From: Burkholderia sp. SRS-46
GTDB lineage: Bacteria > Pseudomonadota > Gammaproteobacteria > Burkholderiales > Burkholderiaceae
DNA length: 64,000 nt
Direction: 5' to 3'
Assembly: GCF_004343775.1 (NCBI RefSeq)
Contig: NZ_PTXL01000002.1
Span: forward strand, 1,197,648 to 1,261,647
Shown here: positions 49,012-57,577 of the stretch, in pieces
Position numbering within the stretch: position 1 is the first letter of the stretch
Layout of the letters: every line of letters begins with the position of its first letter
The notes under the pieces: generated by a model
The model's database searches: none
What the model was told of the DNA's origin: nothing
The model's input: the letters and a program-made list of their open reading frames with translations, nothing else
Made by a program: the position numbers and the translations under genes

Positions 49012-50054
49012 CACGACGCATCCCTCCGGATCGTGCGAAACCCGATGTGCGACGCCCCGAGGTCCGCTTCCTGCTGCTCGCGCGACGACGCCCGATAGCG
49101 CACGCAGTAATCGCGCGAGCACAGGAACGAGCCGCCCTTGATCACCATCGGCGTGTCGTGCCGGCGCGTCGGCGGCGCGACGGCCGCGGTGTCGCCGTTC
49201 GCATGCGGCTGGTGCGGGCCCGTGTACGCATCCTTGGTCCACTCCCACGCGTTGCCGATCATGTCGTAGAGCCGGAAGCCGTTCGGCGCGTAGCAGCCGA
49301 CCGGCGCGAGCCCCGCATGGCCGTCCTCGGCGGTGTCGAGCACCGGGAACGCGCCCTGCCAGTAGTTCGCGGCGGGCTTGCCCTGCGCGTCGCGCGGCGC
49401 GGCGTCGAGCGATGCGTCGTCGCGCCCGGCCTTGCCCGCGTATTCCCATTCGGCTTCGGTCGGCAGGTCGCGGCCGAGCCAGCGCGCATACGCGAGCGCG
49501 TCGCGCTGCGTGACCAGCGTGACGGGCAGGTTGCCGCGCCCGTCGACGTGGCTGCCGGGGCCGCGCGGCTGCCGCCACGACGCGCCCTTCACCCAGCTCC
49601 ACCACGCGAAATCGCGCGCGTTCAGCTCATCGCGCGTCGGCACGTGGAACACCGCCGCGCCGCCCTGCCGCTCCGCGTCGGTCACATAGCCGGTGGCCTG
49701 CACGAATGTCGCGAACTGCGCGATCGTCACGTCGGTCTGGTCGATCCAGAAGCCGCCGACACGCGCGCGGCCGTCGCCCGCCGGGCGCTCGTCCGGATAG
49801 CCGCGCGTGCTGCCGAACGCGAACGCGCCGCCGCGCAGGTGCACCATGCCCGCGTTCGGATCGTCGCGCCATCGCGCGGGCAGCCCCGCATAGCGTTCGC
49901 ACTGCCGTTCGGAGCCGAGCGGCGCGAGCGGGCGGCCGCGATTCGCATCGTCGAAGCCGTCCGCCGGCGACGGCGCGGAGGGCGCATAGCCGAGCGCGAA
50001 CGCGGCGGCGAACAGCGCGGCGGCGCCTGCCGCGCCGATGAGCCAGGAACGCAT
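49011..50054 (-). CDS. Formylglycine-generating enzyme-family protein, N-terminally anchored
   Basis: The 347-residue product has an N-terminal hydrophobic segment (about 4-24, WLIGAAGAAALFAAAFALGY) that is a signal anchor or signal peptide, then a complete FGE-sulfatase domain (GMVHLRGGAFAFGSTRGYPDE near 68, LPTEAEWEYAG near 197, NAWEWTKDAY). The active-site pair C312-x4-C317 in GGSFLCSRDYCVRYR is intact, matching the copper-binding cysteines of Streptomyces and mycobacterial FGE. It would oxidise a sulfatase cysteine to formylglycine. Typical bacterial FGE lacks an export signal, so periplasmic placement is unusual. It lies 10 bases downstream of the sulfatase gene. Confidence 0.85.
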   Translation of the reverse strand: MRSWLIGAAGAAALFAAAFALGYAPSAPSPADGFDDANRGRPLAPLGSERQCERYAGLPARWRDDPNAGMVHLRGGAFAFGSTRGYPDERPAGDGRARVGGFWIDQTDVTIAQFATFVQATGYVTDAERQGGAAVFHVPTRDELNARDFAWWSWVKGASWRQPRGPGSHVDGRGNLPVTLVTQRDALAYARWLGRDLPTEAEWEYAGKAGRDDASLDAAPRDAQGKPAANYWQGAFPVLDTAEDGHAGLAPVGCYAPNGFRLYDMIGNAWEWTKDAYTGPHQPHANGDTAAVAPPTRRHDTPMVIKGGSFLCSRDYCVRYRASSREQQEADLGASHIGFRTIRRDAS

Positions 50055-50064
50055 CGCCGCCGCC

Positions 50065-52014
50065 TCAGTAATAGCCGCGCGGGCGCAGCGGCTCGACGCC
50101 GCCGACGTTGCTCATGTAGGCCTTCCACTGCTCGACGAGGCTCCGGATCAGCGACGGGTTCTGCGCCGCCACGTCGGTCGTCTCGCCGCGATCCGACGCA
50201 AGGTCGAACAGTTGCCAGTGACCGTCGAGCGGGCCGACCGGCGGTTCGGTCCACAGCGCCTTCCAGCGGCCGTCGGCGCTGCGCAGATACGCGCGGCCGT
50301 ACGCCTCGTCGCCGAACGGCGCGGTGTGCACTTCGCCGCTGCGCACGCCGCTCAGCACCGGCAGCAGCGACTGGCCCGTCACCGGATACACGTAGCGGTT
50401 GTTGTAGACCACCTTGCCGCGGTTCTGGTCGACGCCCGTCAGCGTGTTGACGAGCGGCGGCGCCGGCTGCGCCGGCGGCGTGACGCCCGCGACGTCGAGG
50501 AAGGTCGCCGTGTTGTCGGTCACGTGCGTGAACGCGCGCAGCGTCGGCAGCGCCTGCTGCTGGCCCGGCAGGCGCACGATGGTCGGCACCGACACGCCGC
50601 CTTCCGCCGAGAAGCCCTTGGTCAGCCGGAACGGCGTCGCACTCACCTCGCCCCAGCGCAGCCCGTATTGCAGCCGCTGCGCGCTCTGCCTGCCGTTGTC
50701 GGTGCCGAGCGCCGAATACACGGGCTCCTGCGCGTTCGCGGTGTCGGTCGCCGTCGGGTCCGCGCCGGAATCGATCGGCCAGCCTTCCGCGCCGTTGTCC
50801 GACTGGAACATGATGAAGGTGTTGTCGTATTCGCCGATGTCCTTCAGGTGCTGGATCAGCAGGCCGATGTTGTAGTCGAGGTTCTCGACCATGCCCGCGT
50901 AGATCTCCATGTAGCGCGCCTGCGCCTTGCGTTCGGCCGGCGACAGGCTCGACCACAGCTTGTCCACCTTGCCGGGGCCGTAGTCGCCGTAGCCGTCCGC
51001 CGCCGCGTGCACCGCGCTGATGTACTTCGCGCCCGCGGTGCCGTTGTTCGCGGTCGCGGGCGATGCGGCCGTCGTTTCAGGCAGACCGTCGAACGGCTTG
51101 AAGTCGGCCGGGATCAGCCCGAGCGCCTTCTGCCGCGCGATCCGCGCGTTGCGGATCGCGTCGTAGCCCGCGTCGTACACGCCCGCGTACTTGTGCAGCC
51201 ACGGCTCGGGCACCTGCAGCGGCCAGTGCGGCGACGTATACGCCGCGTATGCGAAGAACGGCTTGCCGTCCCGCTTGTTCGAATCGATGTACGCGATCAG
51301 CTTCTGCGTATAGAAGTCGGTCGAATAGAACACGGCCGGGCTGCCGCCCGCGCCGCCCGGCTGCCCGGGCTGGCCCGGCTGCACGTAGCGGCCGTCCTCG
51401 GTGTAGTTCTTCGAGCCGGCCGGCTCGTGCGCGAAGTGATTGGTGGCCGCGCCGCCGAGCAGCACGTAGCTGCGCTCGAAGCCCCATTGATCGGGCGTCT
51501 GCCCGCTGCCCGTCGCGCTGCCGACGATGCCCGAGCCGATGTGCCACTTGCCGGCGATGTACGTGTGATAGCCGGCATCCTTCAGCAGCTGCGCGACCGA
51601 CAGCGCGCGATCGTTCAGATAGCCTTCGTAGCCGGGCAGCCCGCGTCGCTCGTCGGTCGGCGCGCCCATCGTGCCTTCGCCGACGAGATGGTGATCGGTG
51701 CCGGAGATCAGCATCGCGCGCGTGATCGCGCACACCGTGCCCGCGTGATGGTTCGACAGGATGCGCCCCGACTGCACGAGCGCGTCGAGGTTCGGCGTGT
51801 TGATCTCGCCGCCGAACGCGTGGATGTCGGAATAGCCGAGATCGTCGGCCATGATGTACAGGATGTTCGGGCGCTTCGCCGGCGTGCTCGCATCGGCCTG
51901 CGGCGGCGCGTTGCTGTCGACGCCGCCGCACGACGCGAGCGACAGCGCACCGGCGAGCGCGGCGCAGATCAGGCGGATACGGGAAGCATGCAGGGGCGAA
52001 GCGGGCTTTGTCAT
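50065..52014 (-). CDS. Lipoprotein arylsulfatase-family hydrolase with atypical active-site motif
   Basis: The 649-residue product has a lipoprotein signal peptide (lipobox LASC, Cys 29) and an alkaline-phosphatase-superfamily sulfatase domain: metal ligands D57-D58 in YIMADDLGYSD, GKWHIGSG near 155, SDNGAEGWP near 400. The whole resembles Pseudomonas AtsA-type arylsulfatases, including LISGTDHHLVGEGTM. The modified-cysteine signature is C95-A-I-T-R, not C-x-P-x-R: the proline is replaced by Ile, read directly from ATC. The Cys and Arg are present. Whether this site is converted to formylglycine is open. It is the first gene of the four-gene operon with an FGE. The substrate is an unknown sulfate ester. 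Confidence 0.88.
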   Translation of the reverse strand: MTKPASPLHASRIRLICAALAGALSLASCGGVDSNAPPQADASTPAKRPNILYIMADDLGYSDIHAFGGEINTPNLDALVQSGRILSNHHAGTVCAITRAMLISGTDHHLVGEGTMGAPTDERRGLPGYEGYLNDRALSVAQLLKDAGYHTYIAGKWHIGSGIVGSATGSGQTPDQWGFERSYVLLGGAATNHFAHEPAGSKNYTEDGRYVQPGQPGQPGGAGGSPAVFYSTDFYTQKLIAYIDSNKRDGKPFFAYAAYTSPHWPLQVPEPWLHKYAGVYDAGYDAIRNARIARQKALGLIPADFKPFDGLPETTAASPATANNGTAGAKYISAVHAAADGYGDYGPGKVDKLWSSLSPAERKAQARYMEIYAGMVENLDYNIGLLIQHLKDIGEYDNTFIMFQSDNGAEGWPIDSGADPTATDTANAQEPVYSALGTDNGRQSAQRLQYGLRWGEVSATPFRLTKGFSAEGGVSVPTIVRLPGQQQALPTLRAFTHVTDNTATFLDVAGVTPPAQPAPPLVNTLTGVDQNRGKVVYNNRYVYPVTGQSLLPVLSGVRSGEVHTAPFGDEAYGRAYLRSADGRWKALWTEPPVGPLDGHWQLFDLASDRGETTDVAAQNPSLIRSLVEQWKAYMSNVGGVEPLRPRGYY

Positions 52015-52188
52015 TGCTGTGTCGCTCGTTCATCGGGAGCGGCGATGGTAGCTGCGCACCGGCGGCAGCCAAAGTCCGATTCGTCACATGCTAACGGGGC
52101 GGGGGAATATGGCACTCCCGACGATTGCGGGAGCCGGCGGCGGCCGGTGAGACGAGATGGCCGCCGCCCGATACGATCGCGCTTGCCG

Positions 52189-52776
52189 TCACCCCAGCAG
52201 GGCGGGCATCACCACTTCCTGCGCGATCCGCCCGCCGGCCGGCGTGCTCCAGTCGGCGGTCAGCTCGGCGATCACCTGGTTGGTGCTGGTCAGCGTGACG
52301 CCGTGTTTCTCCATCCGGCGCAGCGCCATCTCGTCGCCGATGCGGCTCGGCGAGCCGCCGGCATCGGCCACCACCTGCACATCGTAGCCGCGCGCGACGA
52401 GGGTCAGCGCCGGAAACACCGTGCACACGTCGTTGGTCACGCCGGCGATGATGATCTTGCGGCGGCCGGTCGCGTCGACTGCGGCGGCGAACGCGGGATC
52501 CTCCATCGCGTTGACCACGCCGGCGCGGCGGATGCGCGCGGCGAACTCAGCCGGCAGGATCGCTTCGAGCTCGTCGATCAGCGGGCCCTGCGCATACGTC
52601 TCCATGCTCGACGTCAGCACGACCGGCAGCTTCAGGATCGCCGCGCTCTTCGCGAGCATCAGCGCGTTGCGTTTCATTTCGTCAAACGAAATGGAGGTCA
52701 CCCAGCTCATCGTGCCGACCTGATGGTCGATCAGCAGCAGCGCGGCGGTGTCGGCGGTAAAGCGTTCGAAAGACAT
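52189..52776 (-). CDS. Isochorismatase-superfamily hydrolase, YcaC-like
   Basis: The 195-residue product has the cysteine-hydrolase triad of this superfamily: Asp 17 in ALLLIDHQVG, a basic residue near the middle (RIRRAGVVNAMED) and the nucleophile Cys in AGVTNDVCTVFPAL near residue 117. It follows YcaC-type proteins in length and in SMETYAQGPLIDEL. The reaction is unknown; YcaC itself is of unconfirmed function. It lies 18 bases downstream of the Old Yellow Enzyme gene on the same strand, so they are probably co-transcribed. It is cytoplasmic. Confidence 0.82.
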   Translation of the reverse strand: MSFERFTADTAALLLIDHQVGTMSWVTSISFDEMKRNALMLAKSAAILKLPVVLTSSMETYAQGPLIDELEAILPAEFAARIRRAGVVNAMEDPAFAAAVDATGRRKIIIAGVTNDVCTVFPALTLVARGYDVQVVADAGGSPSRIGDEMALRRMEKHGVTLTSTNQVIAELTADWSTPAGGRIAQEVVMPALLG

Positions 52777-52794
52777 GACGGCTCTCCGGTGAAG

Positions 52795-53871
52795 TCAGGC
52801 CGCCGCGTCTTGCGCGTCCAGCGTCGGGTAGTCGATGTAGCCCTGCTCGCCCGGCGGCGCGAAGAACGTCGTGCGGTCCGGCTCGTTCAGCGCGGCGCCG
52901 CGGCGGAACCGCTCGGGCAGGTCCGGATTCGCGAGGAACGCGCTGCCGAATACCGTCGCGTCCGCGCGGCCGTCCGCGAGCGCCGCCGCCGCGCTGTCGT
53001 GCACGAGGCCGCCGCCCATCAGGTACGGGCCGTCGAAGCGCGAACGCAGCAGCGCGTGATAGTCGACGCTCGCGCCGAACACCGCGACGTGCAGATACGC
53101 GAGCCCGCGGCCGCTCAGGTGGTCGACCAGGTACGTGTAGGTTTCCTGCGGCTCGGCATCGACGATGCTGTTGTAGTTCATCTCCGGCGAGAGCTTGATG
53201 CCGACGCGATCGGCGCCCGCCTCGGCCACCATCGCGTCGAGCACTTCGAGCATGAAGCGTGCGCGGCCTTCGAGCGAGCCGCCGTAGGCGTCGTCGCGCC
53301 GGTTGCTGCCGGACGACAGGAACTGCTCGGGCAGGTAGCCGGACGCCCCATGCAGCTCGACGCCGTCGAACCCGGCCGCGAGCGCGCGGCGCGTCGCCTG
53401 CCGGTATTCGTCGACCACGCCGGCGATCTCGGCCGTCTCCAGCGCGCGCGGCGTGACGAAATCCACCTGGCCCATCGGCGTCCAGGCCTGCCCTGCGGGC
53501 CGGATCGCCGACGGCGCGACCGGCAGCGCGCCGCCCGGCAGCATCGACGGGTGCGAGATGCGCCCGCTGTGCATCAGCTGCATGAAGATGCGGCCGCCGC
53601 GCGCGTGCACGGCATCGGTCACCCGCTGCCAGGCGGCGACCTGCGCGTCGGTGCCGATGCCCGGCGTGTGCACGTAGCCCTTGCCCATCGCGGACGGAAA
53701 CACGCCCTCGGTCACGATCAGCCCGGCGCTCGCGCGCTGCGCGTAGTAGGTGGCGGTGATGTCGGCCGGCACGCCGTCTTCGCCGGCGCGCGAGCGGGTC
53801 ATCGGCGCCATCACGAGGCGGTTCGGCAACACGTGGCGTCCGATGCGGACGGGATCGAAAAAGTGGCTCAT
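52795..53871 (-). CDS. nemA: Old Yellow Enzyme-family alkene reductase
   Basis: The 358-residue product is an FMN-dependent TIM-barrel ene-reductase: RLVMAPMTRSRAGEDGVP (about 20-37), QLMHSGRISHP (His near 104), GVELHGASGYLPEQFLS with the substrate-binding His-Gly region near 180, and FGSAFLANPDLPERF at the phosphate-binding end. It matches NemA-type enzymes that reduce activated C=C bonds, maleimides and nitro compounds with NADPH. The ATG at 53871 fits the family; the frame extends to 53940 without support. It is divergent from a LysR gene 130 bases away, whose binding may involve the dyad at 53933-53984. Confidence 0.9.
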   Translation of the reverse strand: MSHFFDPVRIGRHVLPNRLVMAPMTRSRAGEDGVPADITATYYAQRASAGLIVTEGVFPSAMGKGYVHTPGIGTDAQVAAWQRVTDAVHARGGRIFMQLMHSGRISHPSMLPGGALPVAPSAIRPAGQAWTPMGQVDFVTPRALETAEIAGVVDEYRQATRRALAAGFDGVELHGASGYLPEQFLSSGSNRRDDAYGGSLEGRARFMLEVLDAMVAEAGADRVGIKLSPEMNYNSIVDAEPQETYTYLVDHLSGRGLAYLHVAVFGASVDYHALLRSRFDGPYLMGGGLVHDSAAAALADGRADATVFGSAFLANPDLPERFRRGAALNEPDRTTFFAPPGEQGYIDYPTLDAQDAAA

Positions 53872-53932
53872 GGTGTTCTCCAGTGGACGGTGTCGCAGCC
53901 GGATCGCGGCGCGACGAACGATGCAGCTAGTC

Positions 53933-53984
53933 TGGATCAACTCACGGGCGGGATAAATCCGTCACAATGGAATTGATTGATCCA
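53933..53984. promoter_or_regulatory. Candidate operator, inverted TGGATCAA arms
   Basis: TGGATCAA at 53933-53940 and TTGATCCA at 53977-53984 are perfect 8-base inverted copies 36 bases apart in the divergent region between nemA and a LysR gene. The spacing places the arms on the same side of the helix within a few degrees, as for two dimers of a LysR tetramer. The binding partner is inferred. Confidence 0.5.
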
Positions 53985-54001
53985 ACCATGGAGCAATGAA
54001 C

Positions 54002-54946
54002 ATGGAACTGCTGAACGACATGGCGCTGTTCGTCGAGGTCGTCAATGCGATGAGCTTTCGCCGCGCGGCGGAGATCACCGGCGTGCCGAACTCCACCGTC
54101 TCGCGGCGCGTGAGCCTGCTGGAGAAGGCGATCGGCCTGCGCCTGCTGCATCGCACGACCCGCCGGATCGAGCTGACCGAGGCCGGGCAGCTCTATTACG
54201 AACGATGCCGGCGCATCGTCGACGAGGCGCGGCTCGCGCACGAGCAGCTCGGCGAGATGCTCGCGCAGCCCACCGGCGTGCTGCGCGCGTCGCTGCCGGT
54301 GGATTTCGCGACGGTGTTCCTCGCGCCGCTGGTCGTCGAATTCGCGAACCGCTACCCGGGCATCCGCTTCGATTTCGACCTCACGCCGAGGCGGGTCGAT
54401 CTCGTCAGCGAGCCGTTCGACATCGCGATCCGGATGGGCGAACAGCCGGACTCGACGTTGATCGCGCGGCTGCTCGCGCGCCTGCCGACCCGGCTCTATG
54501 CGTCGCCCGGCTATCTCGCGCACGCGGGCGAGCCCGCCCATCCGGCCGACCTCGCGCGGCACGCGTGCCTCGGCTTTCCGACGCCGGACGCGTGGGCCCT
54601 GCATCGCGCGGACGAAACCGTCGACGTCGCGATCGGCGGGCGCTTCTCGGTCAACAGCGTCGGGATGGTGCGGCGGCTCGCGACCCTCGACCAGGGCGTG
54701 ATCCTCACCGCCGAGGAAGTGGTGGCCGAGGACGTGGCGAGCGGCCGATTGCGCGCGATCCTGCCCGCGTGGCACGGCACGCCGGTGCCGGTGTACGCGC
54801 TCACCGAGACGCGGCTGCTGCCGGCGAAGACGCAGCGCTTCATCGAATTCCTGCAGGAACGGCTCGGTGAGCGGGACAGCGATGCCGCACCACCGCCGCC
54901 GCCCAAGCGCCCGCCGCGCGCGCGGCGCCCGGCACGCGGGCGGTAA
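54002..54946 (+). CDS. LysR-family regulator, divergent from nemA
   Basis: The 314-residue product has a LysR helix-turn-helix (residues about 1-60; FRRAAEITGVPNSTVSRRVSLL) and an effector domain (about 90-290; VLRASLPVDFATVFLAPLVVEFA, FDIAIRMGEQPDSTLIARLL). The GGAG at 53990-53993 is 8 bases from the ATG at 54002 and only 2 from one at 53996, so the later ATG was chosen. The last 25 residues are proline/arginine-rich. It probably regulates the nemA-ycaC-like unit, perhaps in response to an electrophile; that is inference. It converges on another LysR gene at 55008. Confidence 0.87.
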   Translation: MELLNDMALFVEVVNAMSFRRAAEITGVPNSTVSRRVSLLEKAIGLRLLHRTTRRIELTEAGQLYYERCRRIVDEARLAHEQLGEMLAQPTGVLRASLPVDFATVFLAPLVVEFANRYPGIRFDFDLTPRRVDLVSEPFDIAIRMGEQPDSTLIARLLARLPTRLYASPGYLAHAGEPAHPADLARHACLGFPTPDAWALHRADETVDVAIGGRFSVNSVGMVRRLATLDQGVILTAEEVVAEDVASGRLRAILPAWHGTPVPVYALTETRLLPAKTQRFIEFLQERLGERDSDAAPPPPPKRPPRARRPARGR

Positions 54947-55007
54947 CGCGCTCGCGTTGGCGGCTTCGCACGTCCGCGCGGCAGACCGCTCGTCCCGCCG
55001 CCGCAAC

Positions 55008-55913
55008 TCACACGGATGCCAGCAACCAATCCCGGAACGTGCACGCGTGGGCGGCAAGCGGGCGGTACTTCGCGTGCACCAGGAAATCCCACCGCCCCGT
55101 GTCGTAGGCAAAGTCACCGACTCGCTTCAACGTACCGGACTCGACGAACCGGCGCGCCATGAAATCCCAGCCGAGCGTGACGCCCAGCCCCTCCAGTGCC
55201 GCGTTGAACGACAGCGTCACCTGGTTGAACGTCGTCGCGTTTCGCGGGATTTGATATGGCACGTCGAAATGGGCAAACCAGTCCTGCCAGTCGAGGCAGT
55301 CCCACTGCGTCGAATCCAGCTGTATCAGCGGCAGCGCCGTCAGATCCCCGGGCGTCGCGGGCGGCGGAACATCGAGCGCGGGGCTGCATATCGGGTAGAT
55401 GATCTCGGGAAACAGCGGCGCACTTTCGAGCGTCGGCCAGTCTCCATCTCCGTAGAGGATGCCGAAGTCGCTTTCGCTGCAGCTCCGCTCGTTGATGGTG
55501 TTGGCGGATACGACGCTGACCGAGATCTCCGGATAGCGCTGGTTGAATTGCACGACCCGTGGAAACAGCCAGAAGTGCGCGACCGCTTGCGTGCACGCGA
55601 TCGTCACGGCCTGGCTATCCTGCTGATCCCTGGCCCTGAGTACCGCACGCTGCAACTTGTAAAGCAACGGCTCGATTTCCTCGAGGAAGGCGGCGCCGGC
55701 CTGGGTCAGGTGGATGCCGCGGGCGTGCCGGTCCAGGAGCCCGCAATGCAGCACCTCCTCGAGCGCCCGGATTTGCTTGCTCACGGCACTTTGCGACAGC
55801 AGGAGCTCGCGTGACGCACGGGTAAAGCTGCCGCAGCGCGCGACGGCTTCGAAGCAGATCAATGCCTCGATCGTCGGCAGGGTGTTCAACAGTCGAAGGT
55901 TCTGATGTTTCAT
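55008..55913 (-). CDS. LysR-family regulator, GcvA-like, downstream of FAD oxidase gene
   Basis: The 301-residue product starts MKHQNLRLLNTLPTIEALIC, the N terminus of the GcvA/AmpR-like LysR branch, with the helix-turn-helix SFTRASRELLLSQSAVSKQI at about 30-50 and an effector domain (about 95-295). It follows the FAD oxidase gene by 19 bases on the same strand, so it is probably co-transcribed and may sense the oxidase substrate. The frame is open up to 56126, inside the oxidase gene, so the ATG at 55913 is the sensible start. No strong ribosome-binding site is seen, consistent with coupling. Confidence 0.87.
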   Translation of the reverse strand: MKHQNLRLLNTLPTIEALICFEAVARCGSFTRASRELLLSQSAVSKQIRALEEVLHCGLLDRHARGIHLTQAGAAFLEEIEPLLYKLQRAVLRARDQQDSQAVTIACTQAVAHFWLFPRVVQFNQRYPEISVSVVSANTINERSCSESDFGILYGDGDWPTLESAPLFPEIIYPICSPALDVPPPATPGDLTALPLIQLDSTQWDCLDWQDWFAHFDVPYQIPRNATTFNQVTLSFNAALEGLGVTLGWDFMARRFVESGTLKRVGDFAYDTGRWDFLVHAKYRPLAAHACTFRDWLLASV

Positions 55914-55932
55914 GAGCGGGCCCCGGCGTTGG

Positions 55933-57252
55933 CTACACATCTCCGCCGGCGGCGGCCGACTCGCGGGTGAGGCGCATGCGCGCACCGACGGCGCGCAGCG
56001 GATCCGGCGGCACCCACGCGGGGTTGGCATGCTGCCGGATGAAGGCGAGGTTCTCGCTGTCGCGCTGGTCGATGTGGTCCGCCATGTAGTAGCCGAGGTA
56101 CGTCCCCTTGACGACCCCCACGCCATTGCAACCGCCCATCACATACACGCCGTCGCCGGCATCGGCAAACACGGGTTCGTGATTCAGCGTCATCGCAATC
56201 ATCCCGCCCCACGTGAATTCGAACGCCATGTCCTTCAGGAACGGGAAGCGGGCTTCGAACGATCGGCGGTGCTGCTTCCACGCCGTGTCGAGCCCTTCGC
56301 GCGTGCTCCTGAGTTCGGGCAGGAAATCGAGTGTGTTGCGAACGAAAATGCGCCCGTCCATCGTATAACGCACGGTGCTCCCGGCCGGGTGCGCGGACGT
56401 GGTGCCCCACGACCGCACGCCGTGGAAGTGCTTCGTGACCTGCTCCGGCGTAAGCCGAGGCGTCAGGCTCGCGTAGGTGAAAACCGGTGCGAGACGACGC
56501 GACAGCTTCCCGAACTCTTCCGAGAACGAATTCGTCGCCTGGATCAGCATCGGCGCGCGAAGGCTGCCGCCCAGGAATCGCACGCGATGCCGCGCCCCGT
56601 ATTCGATGCCCAGCACCGCACTGTTTTCGAACAGCGTCACGTTCTTCGGCAGCGCCTTCGTGAGCCCGCGCACGAGCGCGGCGGGATTGACGAGGACGTT
56701 TCCGGGCGTATAGACCGCCGATCGATAGTAGCTCGTCCCGAGCCGCTTTTCGAGATCGCGGCCCGATACGGTTTCGTATTCGAAGCCGGCGTCGCCGAGC
56801 ATGCGCGCAAAGCTCGCGAGGGCGGGCTCATTGCGCGCTTCGTGCGCGGACATGTATTTGCCGGCGTCATCCCAGAACGGGATGTCGAACCGATCCTTGA
56901 ACGCGCGCAGGCGTTCGATCGCGAACACGTTCAGCTTGTAGAGCGCGCGTGCGTACTCGGCGTTCGTCTTGCCTCCGTCGAGGTTGTGCGGGAGATCGAT
57001 CAGGAAGCCGGCGTTGCGGCCCGACGTGCCCTCGCCCACCCGCAGCGCATCGACGATCGCGATGCGTGCCGACGGCTGCAGTTCGGCGAAACGCAGCGCG
57101 AACGAGATGCCGGTGAACCCCGCGCCGATCACGACGACGTCGAACGCATGCTCCCCCTTGACCCGCTGGCCGAGCGGCGCGGTGAAATCCGGAGCGGTTT
57201 CCAGCCAGCCCAGTTCGCCGTCGACCTGAGGAAATCTCTCGATGTTGTGCAC
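55933..57252 (-). CDS. FAD-dependent amine / amino-acid oxidase (DAO family)
   Basis: The 439-residue product has a dinucleotide-binding motif VVVIGAGFTGISFALRFAEL (about 38-57), the DAO-fold segment EGTSGRNAGFLIDLPHN and a C-terminal FAD contact GDGVYVMGGCNGVGVVKGTY. It resembles gamma-glutamylputrescine oxidase (PuuB) and related amine oxidases, releasing ammonia and hydrogen peroxide. GGAGG 5-6 bases upstream selects the GTG at 57252; another GTG at 57288 has no site. Its neighbours are a co-directional LysR gene and, upstream, a porin and binding-protein set, so it may be part of the same catabolic group. The substrate is not known. Confidence 0.85.
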   Translation of the reverse strand: MHNIERFPQVDGELGWLETAPDFTAPLGQRVKGEHAFDVVVIGAGFTGISFALRFAELQPSARIAIVDALRVGEGTSGRNAGFLIDLPHNLDGGKTNAEYARALYKLNVFAIERLRAFKDRFDIPFWDDAGKYMSAHEARNEPALASFARMLGDAGFEYETVSGRDLEKRLGTSYYRSAVYTPGNVLVNPAALVRGLTKALPKNVTLFENSAVLGIEYGARHRVRFLGGSLRAPMLIQATNSFSEEFGKLSRRLAPVFTYASLTPRLTPEQVTKHFHGVRSWGTTSAHPAGSTVRYTMDGRIFVRNTLDFLPELRSTREGLDTAWKQHRRSFEARFPFLKDMAFEFTWGGMIAMTLNHEPVFADAGDGVYVMGGCNGVGVVKGTYLGYYMADHIDQRDSENLAFIRQHANPAWVPPDPLRAVGARMRLTRESAAAGGDV

Positions 57253-57577
57253 GATAGCCTCCGAAACATGTCTGGCGCCACGATGCACGAGAACCGTCCG
57301 TCACACAAACGAAATAAACGCGGCACCCATTCCGTTCTGGAATAGCTGCAATGCAAAGCTGGGCGCCCATGGCGCTTCGTCAGTCGAATATCGAATGGGT
57401 GCCATCATCATGGCAACGCGATCCGGATACATCCGGGGCTCGGCTCGACGATCGATGAACGGCGAGATGCAGACCTGGTCCGGCGTCAAGTGCGTCTCGA
57501 CGCACGCACCGTCACATGGGGTTGACGCGCGTACCGAGACGCTCCCGCCGCGTGAACGCCCGCCATGCGCACGGCGA
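57253..57577. other. Control region between FAD oxidase and porin genes
   Basis: This 325-base gap holds the oxidase promoter zone. A perfect 11-base inverted repeat, GGCACCCATTC at 57322-57332 and GAATGGGTGCC at 57393-57403, spans it with 60 bases between arms. Inside is a small dyad TTCC-GTTCT-GGAA. No gene is evident; the short frames here lack start signals. Confidence 0.45.

Noticed and set aside
48600..49100. SAM or cobalamin riboswitch linked to the NlpA/MetQ-type gene
   Set aside because: The gene overlaps the upstream coding sequence and has no leader, so there is no room for a riboswitch.
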